Assembly (NCBI GenBank): GCA_035260545.1
Contig: DATFUZ010000024.1
Span: 1-64,000, forward strand
DNA length: 64,000 nucleotides
From: DATDDB01 sp035260545
GTDB lineage: Bacteria > Pseudomonadota > Gammaproteobacteria > Burkholderiales > Gallionellaceae
Direction: 5' to 3'
A model generated the notes under the pieces. It was not told the origin of the DNA. It searched no databases and saw nothing but the letters and a program-made list of their open reading frames with translations. The translations under genes were made by a program, and so were the position numbers. This document shows positions 17,641-25,724 of the stretch, one piece after another; position 1 is the first letter of the stretch; each line of letters starts with the position of its first letter.

Positions 17641-18186
17641 CTTGCGCCGGTCTGCGCGCTGCGCGGCCGCCGCTTGCTGCGCCTGCTGCACAAGCAGCCG
17701 CGAGATCAGCAGCACGGCGAGGCGCTTGTTGGCGTGCTGGCTGCGCTCGGTCTGCACCCGGACGCTGATGCCGCTGGCAGTGTGAGTGGCGCGCACGGCA
17801 GAATCGGTAGTGTTCACGTGCTGCCCGCCGGGCCCTGCGGCACGCATGGTCTCGAAGCGAATCTCGCCGGAGAGAGCGGCCGGCGGCGCCGCATAGCGCA
17901 TCACGCCGATGAACCAGTTTTTGCGCGCGTGGTGGGGCCGATAGGGGCTGGCGCAGATCCACTGCACCGTGCCCTCCCAGTTCAAAGCCAGCGCCTCCGC
18001 GCCTGCGCCATCCAGTGACAGCAGGGCGGAACGCAGGGTGCCGGCGCGCTCGCCGGCCTCCTGCTCGAGCACGCGCAATTCCGCGCCGGCAGCTTCAGCC
18101 TCGACTATCAGACGGCGCAGCGCCTTGGCCACGGCAAGCTGACATTCGGCGGGGCCTTGGGCGGCGGAGAGTTGCAATAGCAGCAT
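17497..18186 (-). CDS. prfH: Peptide chain release factor-like protein PrfH
   Basis: A 229-residue release-factor relative. It opens with the PrfH-type start MLLLQLSAAQGPAECQLA and has the peptidyl-hydrolysis motif GPGGQHVN with GGQ at 120-122, but it lacks stop-codon recognition domains. PrfH works with RtcB2 on ribosomes whose 16S decoding site has been cut: PrfH frees the nascent chain and RtcB re-seals the RNA. A TTG six bases earlier is in frame, but the ATG at 18186, two bases after the rtcB stop, fits the family. The protein runs about 35 residues past the common VRTFRG ending, and that tail lies in the repeated DNA. Confidence 0.9.
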   Translation of the reverse strand: MLLLQLSAAQGPAECQLAVAKALRRLIVEAEAAGAELRVLEQEAGERAGTLRSALLSLDGAGAEALALNWEGTVQWICASPYRPHHARKNWFIGVMRYAAPPAALSGEIRFETMRAAGPGGQHVNTTDSAVRATHTASGISVRVQTERSQHANKRLAVLLISRLLVQQAQQAAAAQRADRRKAHHRVARGGAVRTFRGETLLPYHDFALAAEIRLMQSAPLLMPLQKIS

Positions 18187-18188
18187 GT

Positions 18189-19319
18189 TCAAGCCCCCCG
18201 TGTCTTGTAGGTGAGCACGGGCTTGAGCCGGGCCAGCACGCGCACCAGCCCGGATGCCTCCAGCGCACGGATGACCGTGGCGATGGATTTGTACGCCTCG
18301 GGCGCTTCCTCGAACAACAGTGCGCGGTCATCGCAGATCACCCGGCTGCCGAGCGCGGTGCGCCGAAGTTGGGCGGCGGTTTGGCGCGCGCTCAGCCGCT
18401 CGCGGCATTCGGTGCGCATCCATTTGCGGCCGCCGCCGTGGGCCAGCGACCACAGGCTGGCGGCGCGGGTGATGGGCTCGACCAGGTAGCTGTAATCGCC
18501 GCGCGAGCCCGGGATGACCACGGGCCCCTGATCCGCCGGCGCCGCACCCTTGCGGTGCAACCAGCCGGACACGCCCGCGAGTTGCGCGGGCACCACCAGG
18601 TTGTGGTTGAGATCCAGTGCCGGCTTGCCGTCGGCTTTCCAGCGTGCCAGCATGCGCTGCGCGATCAGGGTGCGGTTGGCGGCGGCAAACCGCAGCGCCG
18701 CCTCATGACGGGCGAGATAGGCGGCACAGTCGGCGCTTTCCTCCGCAAGCCCCGCGTGGCCATGGCGCGCGATGTGCTCGCGCAGGATGGCCTCGCCGAG
18801 GCCGCGAGAACCGCTATGCACCAGAAGCATCAGGCGCTTGCTGTCCAGGCCCAGTGCGCGCACGAAGTCTTCGTCGTAGCAGGCATCAAGCTGCTGCAGT
18901 TCGGCAAAGTGGTTACCTCCGCCTATCGTGCCGAGCGCTTGGTCGTGCGGGGTGGGCGCCAGGCCGAAGCGAGCGATGTCCTCGCGCCAGGCTTGATCCA
19001 GCGGCTCATCGATGCTGCCCAGGCGCTTCTCCAGTTTGTCGAGCTGGGGGCGCGCTGCCGGAATGTCGCTTTGCCACAGCGCCATGCCGCAGCCGATGTC
19101 GTTGCCGACCAGTGCGGGGTAGAGCCGGCCGACCGAGAAGAATGCGGCGCCGACCGGATAGCCGCGCCCGGGATGCAGGTCCGGCATGCCGACCACACGC
19201 TGCATGCCCTGCAGTGCCGCTGTCGTTTCCAGTTGCTGGATCGCTTTGCCTTCGATCCAGGTGTCGTCCGTGGCAATGACGGAAACATGCCCGGACGGAT
19301 TTTGAACGTAATTGCCCAT
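18189..19319 (-). CDS. rtcB: RtcB-family RNA ligase, PrfH-associated type
   Basis: A 376-residue GTP-dependent RNA ligase joining 3'-phosphate or 2',3'-cyclic phosphate ends to 5'-OH ends. Metal ligands are visible in GNDIGCGM (Asp74, Cys77), GGGNHF (His137), HSGSRG (His168) and LNHN (His239). The guanylated histidine is His294 in SLAHGGGRKWMR. At 376 residues it is shorter than housekeeping RtcB (about 400-480) and matches the short form paired with prfH. prfH follows two bases after its stop. No RtcA or RtcR gene is nearby, and no sigma-54 promoter is seen upstream. Confidence 0.93.
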   Translation of the reverse strand: MGNYVQNPSGHVSVIATDDTWIEGKAIQQLETTAALQGMQRVVGMPDLHPGRGYPVGAAFFSVGRLYPALVGNDIGCGMALWQSDIPAARPQLDKLEKRLGSIDEPLDQAWREDIARFGLAPTPHDQALGTIGGGNHFAELQQLDACYDEDFVRALGLDSKRLMLLVHSGSRGLGEAILREHIARHGHAGLAEESADCAAYLARHEAALRFAAANRTLIAQRMLARWKADGKPALDLNHNLVVPAQLAGVSGWLHRKGAAPADQGPVVIPGSRGDYSYLVEPITRAASLWSLAHGGGRKWMRTECRERLSARQTAAQLRRTALGSRVICDDRALLFEEAPEAYKSIATVIRALEASGLVRVLARLKPVLTYKTRGA

Positions 19320-19406
19320 ATGCCAATTCCATTGTGGGGTTGGTCAGATAAATCCTGATTGGCAGGCCGAAGCCGGGCAAAGCGGAGCCGCGAAGGCGGC
19401 GGGCGA

Positions 19407-19448
19407 TTACGCCAGGGTCGGCCTGCAAAGCGTGATCAGCGTATGCAT
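19407..19448 (-). CDS. Possible 13-residue leader ORF upstream of rtcB
   Basis: A 14-codon frame (peptide MHTLITLCRPTLA) with an AAGGAGATCGCC ribosome site lies 87 bases ahead of rtcB. Two small hairpins follow its stop in the message, one GCCGC-CTTC-GCGGC and one with a TTCG loop, before the rtcB start. It could be a leader peptide that senses translation, or the remnant start of an older gene. No other coding content is visible in 19320-19544. Confidence 0.35.
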   Translation of the reverse strand: MHTLITLCRPTLA

Positions 19449-19544
19449 GGCGATCTCCTTTGCAGTGAGTTGAATGAAGGGGCGCATTTTAGTGAGGCCG
19501 CAGGAAAAGTCAAGCAGGTTTCGCGGCGGCAGGGCTGCGGACGC

Positions 19545-21377
19545 TTATTCGACCGTGACCGATTTCGCCAGATTGCGCGGCTTGTCCACGTCGGTGCCCT
19601 TGAGCAGGGCGGCGTGGTAGGCCAGGAGCTGCACCGGGATGGAGTGCAGTATGGGCGAAAGCATGCCGACGTGGCGCGGGGTGCGGATGACGTGCACGCC
19701 CTCGCTCTCCGAGAAATGGCTGTCGAGATCGGCGAACACGTACACCTGTCCGCCGCGCGCGCGTACTTCCTGCATGTTGGATTTGACCTTTTCCAGCAGC
19801 GCATCGTTGGGAGCGATGACGACGACCGGCATGTCCTGGTCCACCAGCGCCAGCGGGCCATGCTTGAGTTCGCCGGCAGGATAGGCCTCTGCGTGAATGT
19901 AGGAAATTTCCTTGAGCTTGAGCGCACCCTCTAGGGCGATGGGGTAATGGATGCCGCGCCCGAGGAACAGCGCATGCTGTCTGGTGGCGAAAGCCTTGGC
20001 CCATTCGCGGATCTGCGGCTCGAGGTTGAGCGCGTGCTGCACGCTGCCCGGAATCTGGCGCAGTGCGTCCAGCAGGTCGAGTTCGCGCTGGCGGTCCAGC
20101 AGGCCGCGCTGCTTGGCCAGAGTGGCGGCGAGAATGAACAGGGCAGCGAGCTGGGTGGTGAAGGCCTTGGTGGAGGCGACGCCGATCTCGGCGCCGGCGC
20201 GGGTGTAGAACACCAGCTTGGACGCGCGCGGGATCGCGCTTTCCTGCACGTTGCAGATGGAAAGCGTCTGCAACTGGCCCAGCGCCTTGGCGTGCTTGAG
20301 CGCTTCCATGGTGTCCAGCGTTTCACCGGACTGCGAGATCGTGATGACGAGCTGGCGCGGATTGGGCACGGAATTGCGGTAGCGGTATTCGCTGGCGATC
20401 TCGACGGCGGTGGGAATGCGCGCGAGGTCTTCCAGCCAGTACTTTGCCGTCAGCCCGGCATAATAGCTGGTGCCTGCGGCAAGGATGAGGACGGAGTCGA
20501 TCGCGCCCAGCGTGGCGGCGGCATCCATGCCGAACAGGTCGAGCGCGAAACCGTTGGAGTCGATCACGGCTTCCAGGGTATCGGTGAGTGCGCGCGGCTG
20601 TTCGTGGATTTCCTTCTGCATGAAGTGGCTGTAGGGCCCCAGCTCCAGCGAGGCCAGCGACAGGTCGCTGACGTGCACCTGGCGCTCCACTGCGGCGCCG
20701 TCGCGCCCATAGATTGCCACGCCGTTCGTGGTCAGGTGGGCGGCATCGCCGTCCTCCAGATAGATGACGCGGCGGGTGGCGGAAAGCAGGGCGGATACAT
20801 CGGAGGCGATGAAGTTCTCGCCCTCGCCCAGCCCGATCAGCAGCGGGCAGCCCATGCGCGCGCAGGCTATTTCGTCCGGGGCATGGCGGGAAATGACCGC
20901 AATGGCGAAGGCGCCGGTGAGTTCGCGCATGGCCTGGCGGGTTGCCGCAAGAAGATCGCGGCTGGCGGCGTAATAATGGTGTATGAGGTGGGCAATGACC
21001 TCGGTGTCGGTCTGCGACTCGAACACGTAGCCAAGCTGGCGCAAGCGGCCGCGCTGTTCTTCGTGGTTTTCGATGATGCCGTTGTGCACCACGGCGATCT
21101 CGCCGCCGGAGACGTGGGGATGCGCATTCAGTTCGGTGACACCGCCATGGGTCGCCCAGCGCGTGTGGCCTATGCCGGTATTGCCGCTGAGATGCTCGTG
21201 GTCGGCCTTGTGCTGCAGTTCCGCAACGCGCCCGACGGCGCGCACGCGGCGAATCTGCGCGTCAGCCACGACGGCGACGCCGGCGGAGTCATAGCCCCGG
21301 TATTCGAGGCGCGCCAAGCCCTGGACCAGCATGGGCACCACATTTTTTTCCGATACCGCGCCTACGATGCCGCACAT
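19545..21377 (-). CDS. glmS: Glucosamine-6-phosphate synthase
   Basis: A 610-residue enzyme making glucosamine-6-phosphate from fructose-6-phosphate and glutamine, the entry to cell-wall and LPS sugars. The N-terminal Cys2 nucleophile (MCGIVGA) opens the glutaminase domain. Two SIS isomerase domains follow (from about residues 285 and 455), and the C-terminus KPRNLAKSVTVE is the family signature. It lies 50 bases after glmU on the same strand, so glmU-glmS form an operon. No glmS ribozyme is present upstream, as expected outside Firmicutes. Confidence 0.98.
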   Translation of the reverse strand: MCGIVGAVSEKNVVPMLVQGLARLEYRGYDSAGVAVVADAQIRRVRAVGRVAELQHKADHEHLSGNTGIGHTRWATHGGVTELNAHPHVSGGEIAVVHNGIIENHEEQRGRLRQLGYVFESQTDTEVIAHLIHHYYAASRDLLAATRQAMRELTGAFAIAVISRHAPDEIACARMGCPLLIGLGEGENFIASDVSALLSATRRVIYLEDGDAAHLTTNGVAIYGRDGAAVERQVHVSDLSLASLELGPYSHFMQKEIHEQPRALTDTLEAVIDSNGFALDLFGMDAAATLGAIDSVLILAAGTSYYAGLTAKYWLEDLARIPTAVEIASEYRYRNSVPNPRQLVITISQSGETLDTMEALKHAKALGQLQTLSICNVQESAIPRASKLVFYTRAGAEIGVASTKAFTTQLAALFILAATLAKQRGLLDRQRELDLLDALRQIPGSVQHALNLEPQIREWAKAFATRQHALFLGRGIHYPIALEGALKLKEISYIHAEAYPAGELKHGPLALVDQDMPVVVIAPNDALLEKVKSNMQEVRARGGQVYVFADLDSHFSESEGVHVIRTPRHVGMLSPILHSIPVQLLAYHAALLKGTDVDKPRNLAKSVTVE

Positions 21378-21427
21378 TTCAGTTTTGCGCCCCTGTCATT
21401 TCATGATTATCGATTGGATTCGGCCTG

Positions 21428-22792
21428 CTATTTGGGAGCCTTCCGGGGACGCTTCCAGCCGGGTATGGTAACCGCGCGCGCACGTGCGACGGTCAGTTCG
21501 CCCGCTGGCGCCTGCCGGGTGACGACCGAGCCAGCGCCTATGGTCGCGCCTTCGCCAACGACCACGGGCGCAACGAGCACGCAGTTGGCGCCCACCGAAG
21601 CCGCGTCGCCGATTTCGGTGCGGTGCTTGTTGGCACCGTCGTAGTTGGCGGTGATCGCACCGGCGCCGATGTTGACGCTACGGCCCACGCTGGCATCGCC
21701 GACATACGCCAGGTGATTGGCTTTGCTGCCTTCTGCGATGCGGGAATTCTTGACCTCGACGAAATTGCCAATGTGCACCCCGCCCTCCAGCATGCTGCCC
21801 GGGCGGATGCGCGCAAACGGGCCGATGCGGCAGTCCGCGCCGATCTCGGCATCGGCAAGGTGGCTGTAGGCCTCGATGCGCGTGCCCGCGCCCACGCGCA
21901 TATTCTTGAGCACGGTATAGGGCCCGACCTGCACGCGGTCGCCCAACTCCACCTCGCCCTCGAAGACGCAGCCCACATCGATCTCCACATCCTGGCCGCA
22001 GGAAAGCGTGCCGCGCACGTCCAGCCGCGCCGGGTCGGCCAGCGTGACGCCCTGCGCCAGCAGGCGGGTTGCCACTTCATGCTGCCAGGTGCGCTCGAGC
22101 TGGGCGAGCTGGGTCTTGCTGTTTACGCCCTCGACTTCCCAGGCATGGGCGGGGTGCGCGGCATGTACCGGAACCCCGTCGGCAACGGCCATAGCTACGA
22201 TGTCGGTAAGGTAGTATTCACCCTGCGCGTTGTGATTGCGCAGTCCCGTCAGCCAAGCGCGCAGCCTGGCGGTCGGCGCGAGCAGGATGCCGGTGTTCAC
22301 TTCGGTAATCTCGCGCTGCTCGGGCGTGGCGTCCTTCTCTTCGACGATGGCGAGCACGTCGCCGTTGGGGTCGCGCACGATGCGCCCATATCCCGCGGGA
22401 TTGGCCATGTGCACCGTAAGCAGCACGAGGCCTTCGCCGGCTTGCTGCATCTGGTGCAGGGTGGCGTGCTGGATCAGCGGCACGTCGCCATACAGCACCA
22501 GGGTGCGGCCCTCGTCCGGCAGGTGCGGCAGGGCCTGCTGCACGGCGTGCCCAGTGCCGAGTTGCGGCTCCTGCAGCACGAACTGCGCCGCATAGCCCGA
22601 CATGGCCTGCGGCACGGCCTCGCCGCCGTGGCCGTATACCACGCACACCTGGCGCGGCGCGAGTGCAACGGCGGCGGCCAGCACGTGCGCCAGCAGCGGC
22701 TTGCCAGCCAGGGCGTGCAGCACCTTGGGTCTGGCGGAATACATGCGCGTGCCTTTGCCGGCGGCGAGGATGACGATATTGAGCGAGGTCAT
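21428..22792 (-). CDS. glmU: Bifunctional UDP-GlcNAc pyrophosphorylase / GlcN-1-P acetyltransferase
   Basis: A 454-residue enzyme giving UDP-N-acetylglucosamine for peptidoglycan and lipid A. The N-terminal uridylyltransferase motif is LAAGKGTRMYSARPKVLH. The C-terminal half is a left-handed beta-helix with hexapeptide repeats (about residues 250-440), which acetylates glucosamine-1-phosphate. Full length. It is first in a glmU-glmS pair and follows the ATP synthase operon after a terminator. Confidence 0.97.
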   Translation of the reverse strand: MTSLNIVILAAGKGTRMYSARPKVLHALAGKPLLAHVLAAAVALAPRQVCVVYGHGGEAVPQAMSGYAAQFVLQEPQLGTGHAVQQALPHLPDEGRTLVLYGDVPLIQHATLHQMQQAGEGLVLLTVHMANPAGYGRIVRDPNGDVLAIVEEKDATPEQREITEVNTGILLAPTARLRAWLTGLRNHNAQGEYYLTDIVAMAVADGVPVHAAHPAHAWEVEGVNSKTQLAQLERTWQHEVATRLLAQGVTLADPARLDVRGTLSCGQDVEIDVGCVFEGEVELGDRVQVGPYTVLKNMRVGAGTRIEAYSHLADAEIGADCRIGPFARIRPGSMLEGGVHIGNFVEVKNSRIAEGSKANHLAYVGDASVGRSVNIGAGAITANYDGANKHRTEIGDAASVGANCVLVAPVVVGEGATIGAGSVVTRQAPAGELTVARARAVTIPGWKRPRKAPK

Positions 22793-22917
22793 GTAGGGCT
22801 TTCCGTGAGTGGCCCATTATAAACAAAACGGGCGGCCCGGCCCATCCCGGTTGCACAGTATCTTCCTTGAAAACAACAGGCTGGGGAGCGGTGGCGGCCG
22901 CCGGGGCGCCACAATGC

Positions 22918-22943
22918 AAAAAGGCAGCCTGGGCTGCCTTTTT
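22918..22943 (-). terminator. Terminator of the atp operon
   Basis: AAAAAGGCAGCC and GGCTGCCTTTTT form a symmetrical 12-bp arm pair. It sits 23 bases past the atpC stop and works on either strand. Confidence 0.9.
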
Positions 22944-22965
22944 GCCGGTGCGGAACACAGCCGAC

Positions 22966-23397
22966 CTAGTGCTGCACCTGCTTGCGCAGCTTCTGGATGG
23001 CGTGGATCTGCGCCACGGCTTCGGCCAGTTCGACCTGAGCCTTGGCAAGATCCATTTCCGAGCCGCGGTTCTTGATTGCTTCTTCCGCGGCGCGCTTGGC
23101 TTCCAGTGCGCGGGCCTCGTCGAGGTCCGCGCCGCGGATTGCGGTGTCGGCCAGAACCGTAACCACGTTGGGCTGCACCTCGAGGATGCCGCCGGATACG
23201 TAGATCAGCGCCTCTTCGCCTTCCTTGTCGGCGAGCTTGATGCGCACCGAACCGGGACGAATGCGGGTAAGCAGCGGAGCGTGGCGCGGATGGATGCCGA
23301 GCTCGCCGGTTTCGCCCGGAACCACCACCATTTCGGCCAGGCCGGAGAAGATGGATTCCTCTGCGCTTACCACGTCAACATGAACAGACATAGCCAT
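22966..23397 (-). CDS. atpC: ATP synthase subunit epsilon
   Basis: A 143-residue F1 subunit of the rotor stalk. The N-terminal beta-sandwich contains GETGELGIHPRHAPLLT, and the C-terminal helices restrain ATP hydrolysis. An AAGGA ribosome site precedes the first ATG; a second ATG two codons on is also possible. It is last in the atp operon, eight bases after atpD. Confidence 0.96.
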   Translation of the reverse strand: MAMSVHVDVVSAEESIFSGLAEMVVVPGETGELGIHPRHAPLLTRIRPGSVRIKLADKEGEEALIYVSGGILEVQPNVVTVLADTAIRGADLDEARALEAKRAAEEAIKNRGSEMDLAKAQVELAEAVAQIHAIQKLRKQVQH

Positions 23398-23405
23398 AGG
23401 TATCC

Positions 23406-24806
23406 TTATTGCATGGTTTTGGCTTTTTCAACTGCCTCTTCAATGGCGCCGACCATGTAGAACGCCTGCTCGGGCAGGTGATCGTAGTCGCCATTGACGA
23501 TGCCCTTGAAGCCCTTGATGGTGTCCTTCAGGGTCACGTACTTGCCGGGGCTGCCGGTGAACACTTCGGCCACGTGGAACGGCTGGGACAGGAAGCGCTG
23601 GATCTTGCGCGCGCGGGCCACGGCCAGCTTGTCCTCGGGGGCCAGTTCGTCCATGCCCAGAATCGCGATGATGTCGCGCAGTTCCTTGTAGCGCTGCAGG
23701 GTGGCCTGCACGCCGCGCGCCACGGAGTAGTGCTCTTCGCCCACGACCAGCGGATCGAGCTGGCGCGAGGTGGAGTCCAGCGGGTCCACGGCGGGGTAGA
23801 TACCCAGCGATGCGATGTCACGCGACAGCACCACGGTAGAATCCAGGTGCAGGAAGGTGGTCGCCGGAGACGGGTCGGTCAGGTCGTCCGCAGGCACGTA
23901 CACGGCCTGGATGGAGGTGATGGAACCCACCTTGGTCGAGGTGATGCGCTCCTGCAGGCGGCCCATTTCCTCGGCCAGCGTCGGCTGGTAACCCACGGCC
24001 GAAGGCATACGGCCCAGCAGGGCGGACACTTCGGTACCGGCCAGGGTGTAACGGTAGATGTTGTCCACGAAGAACAGGATGTCACGGCCTTCGTCACGGA
24101 AACGCTCGGCCATGGTCAGGCCGGTCAGCGCCACGCGCAGACGGTTGCCGGGGGGCTCGTTCATCTGGCCGAACACCATCGCAACCTTGTCCAGCACGTT
24201 GGAGTCCTTCATTTCGTGGTAGAAGTCGTTACCTTCACGGGTACGCTCACCCACGCCGGCGAATACGGACAGACCGGAGTGCTGCTTGGCGATGTTGTTG
24301 ATCAGCTCCATCATGTTCACGGTCTTGCCCACGCCGGCGCCGCCGAACAGGCCGACCTTACCGCCCTTGGCGAACGGACACACGAGGTCGATCACCTTGA
24401 TGCCGGTTTCCAGCAGGTCCACGGAGGGCGACAGTTCGTCGAACTTCGGTGCCTTCTGGTGAATGGAGCGGCGCTCGTCGCACTGGATCTCGCCGGCCTC
24501 GTCAATGGGACGACCCAGCACGTCCATGATGCGTCCCAGCGTGCCGTGGCCCACCGGGACGGAGATCGGTTTGCCGGTGTTGACGACCGCCATGCCGCGG
24601 CGAACACCGTCCGAGGAGCCCAGCGCAATGGTACGGACCACGCCGTCGCCGATTTGCTGCTGCACTTCCAGGGTCAGGCCCTTCTCCGCGACGGAGGTGG
24701 CTTCGTCCTGCACCTGCAGGGCATCGTAAACCTTGGGCATCGCGTCGCGGGGAAACTCCACGTCCACCACCGCGCCGATACACTGAACAATTTTTCCTTG
24801 ACTCAT
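23406..24806 (-). CDS. atpD: ATP synthase subunit beta
   Basis: A 466-residue catalytic F1 subunit. The P-loop GGAGVGKT lies near residue 150, and the catalytic glutamate is in AGVGERTREGND. ALLGRMPSAVGYQPTLAEEMG and the DELSEED-region equivalent (DELAPEDKL) are as expected. Full length, with standard order in the operon. Confidence 0.98.
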   Translation of the reverse strand: MSQGKIVQCIGAVVDVEFPRDAMPKVYDALQVQDEATSVAEKGLTLEVQQQIGDGVVRTIALGSSDGVRRGMAVVNTGKPISVPVGHGTLGRIMDVLGRPIDEAGEIQCDERRSIHQKAPKFDELSPSVDLLETGIKVIDLVCPFAKGGKVGLFGGAGVGKTVNMMELINNIAKQHSGLSVFAGVGERTREGNDFYHEMKDSNVLDKVAMVFGQMNEPPGNRLRVALTGLTMAERFRDEGRDILFFVDNIYRYTLAGTEVSALLGRMPSAVGYQPTLAEEMGRLQERITSTKVGSITSIQAVYVPADDLTDPSPATTFLHLDSTVVLSRDIASLGIYPAVDPLDSTSRQLDPLVVGEEHYSVARGVQATLQRYKELRDIIAILGMDELAPEDKLAVARARKIQRFLSQPFHVAEVFTGSPGKYVTLKDTIKGFKGIVNGDYDHLPEQAFYMVGAIEEAVEKAKTMQ

Positions 24807-24837
24807 CTTGATGTTCCCCAGTTATTTCAGCAATTCT

Positions 24838-25710
24838 TCAAACAGCGGCAGCGCCGCCGACGATCTCGGAGATCTCCTTGGTGATCGCGGCCTGGCGCGC
24901 CTTGTTGTAAACCAGTTTCAATTCGCCGATGACGTTCTTGGCGTTGTCGGAAGCGGCCTTCATCGCCACCATGCGCGCGCTCTGCTCGGACGCCATGTTC
25001 TCGGTCACGGCCTGGTAGACCAGCGATTCGATGTAGCGGATCAGCAGTTCGTCGACGACGGCTTTCGCGTCGGGCTCGTAAATATAGTCCCAGTGGCTGG
25101 CCGCGTCCTTCTGCTCGCCCAGCAGGGAATCGTTGAGCGGGAGCACCTGCTCCATCACCGGTTCCTGCTTCATGGTGTTGATGAAGCGGGTGAAGGTCAG
25201 GTAAATCACATCGATCTCGCCGGCGGCATACATGTCCAGCATGACCTTGACGGCGCCCACCAGCTTCTCGACATGAGGCGTGTCGCCCAGGCCGACGAGG
25301 TGCGACTTGACGTCCGCATTCATGCGGTTCATGAAGCCGAAGCCCTTGTTGCCGATTGCGCACACGGAAATGCCCTGGTTCGCACCCTGCCAGTCCTTCA
25401 TGCGATTGACTGCCAGGCGCAGCACGTTGGTGTTCAAACCGCCGCACAGTCCCTTGTCGGAGGTAACCACGATCACGCCGACATTCTTGATCGTCTCTCG
25501 CTTCTCCAGCAGGGGGTGGTGATACTCGGGATTGGCCCGCGACAGGTGTGCTGCGACCTGACGGATTTTTTCCGCGTAAGGACGGGCAGCACGCATGCGG
25601 TCCTGCGCCTTGCGCATCTTAGATGCCGCGACCATTTCCATGGCGCGCGTGATCTTGCGAGTGTTCTCCACACTCTTGATCTTCGCGCGTATTTCCTTGC
25701 TGCCCGCCAT
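24838..25710 (-). CDS. atpG: ATP synthase subunit gamma
   Basis: A 290-residue central rotor shaft of F1. It has the signature N-terminal coiled coil (IRAKIKSVENTRKITRAMEMVAASK) and the matching C-terminal helix that ends LVYNKARQAAITKEISEIVGGA. It lies between atpA and atpD, as usual. Confidence 0.98.
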   Translation of the reverse strand: MAGSKEIRAKIKSVENTRKITRAMEMVAASKMRKAQDRMRAARPYAEKIRQVAAHLSRANPEYHHPLLEKRETIKNVGVIVVTSDKGLCGGLNTNVLRLAVNRMKDWQGANQGISVCAIGNKGFGFMNRMNADVKSHLVGLGDTPHVEKLVGAVKVMLDMYAAGEIDVIYLTFTRFINTMKQEPVMEQVLPLNDSLLGEQKDAASHWDYIYEPDAKAVVDELLIRYIESLVYQAVTENMASEQSARMVAMKAASDNAKNVIGELKLVYNKARQAAITKEISEIVGGAAAV

Positions 25711-25724
25711 GACTTTACTCCGGC

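Noticed and set aside
18015..19358. Long plus-strand open frame (447 codons) opposite rtcB
   Set aside because: It is an antisense shadow of rtcB and prfH caused by high GC; its product is Arg/Ala-rich with no domain.
19320..19544. Sigma-54 promoter for rtcB, as in E. coli rtcBA
   Set aside because: No TGGCAC-N5-TTGC pattern is present and no rtcR gene is nearby.
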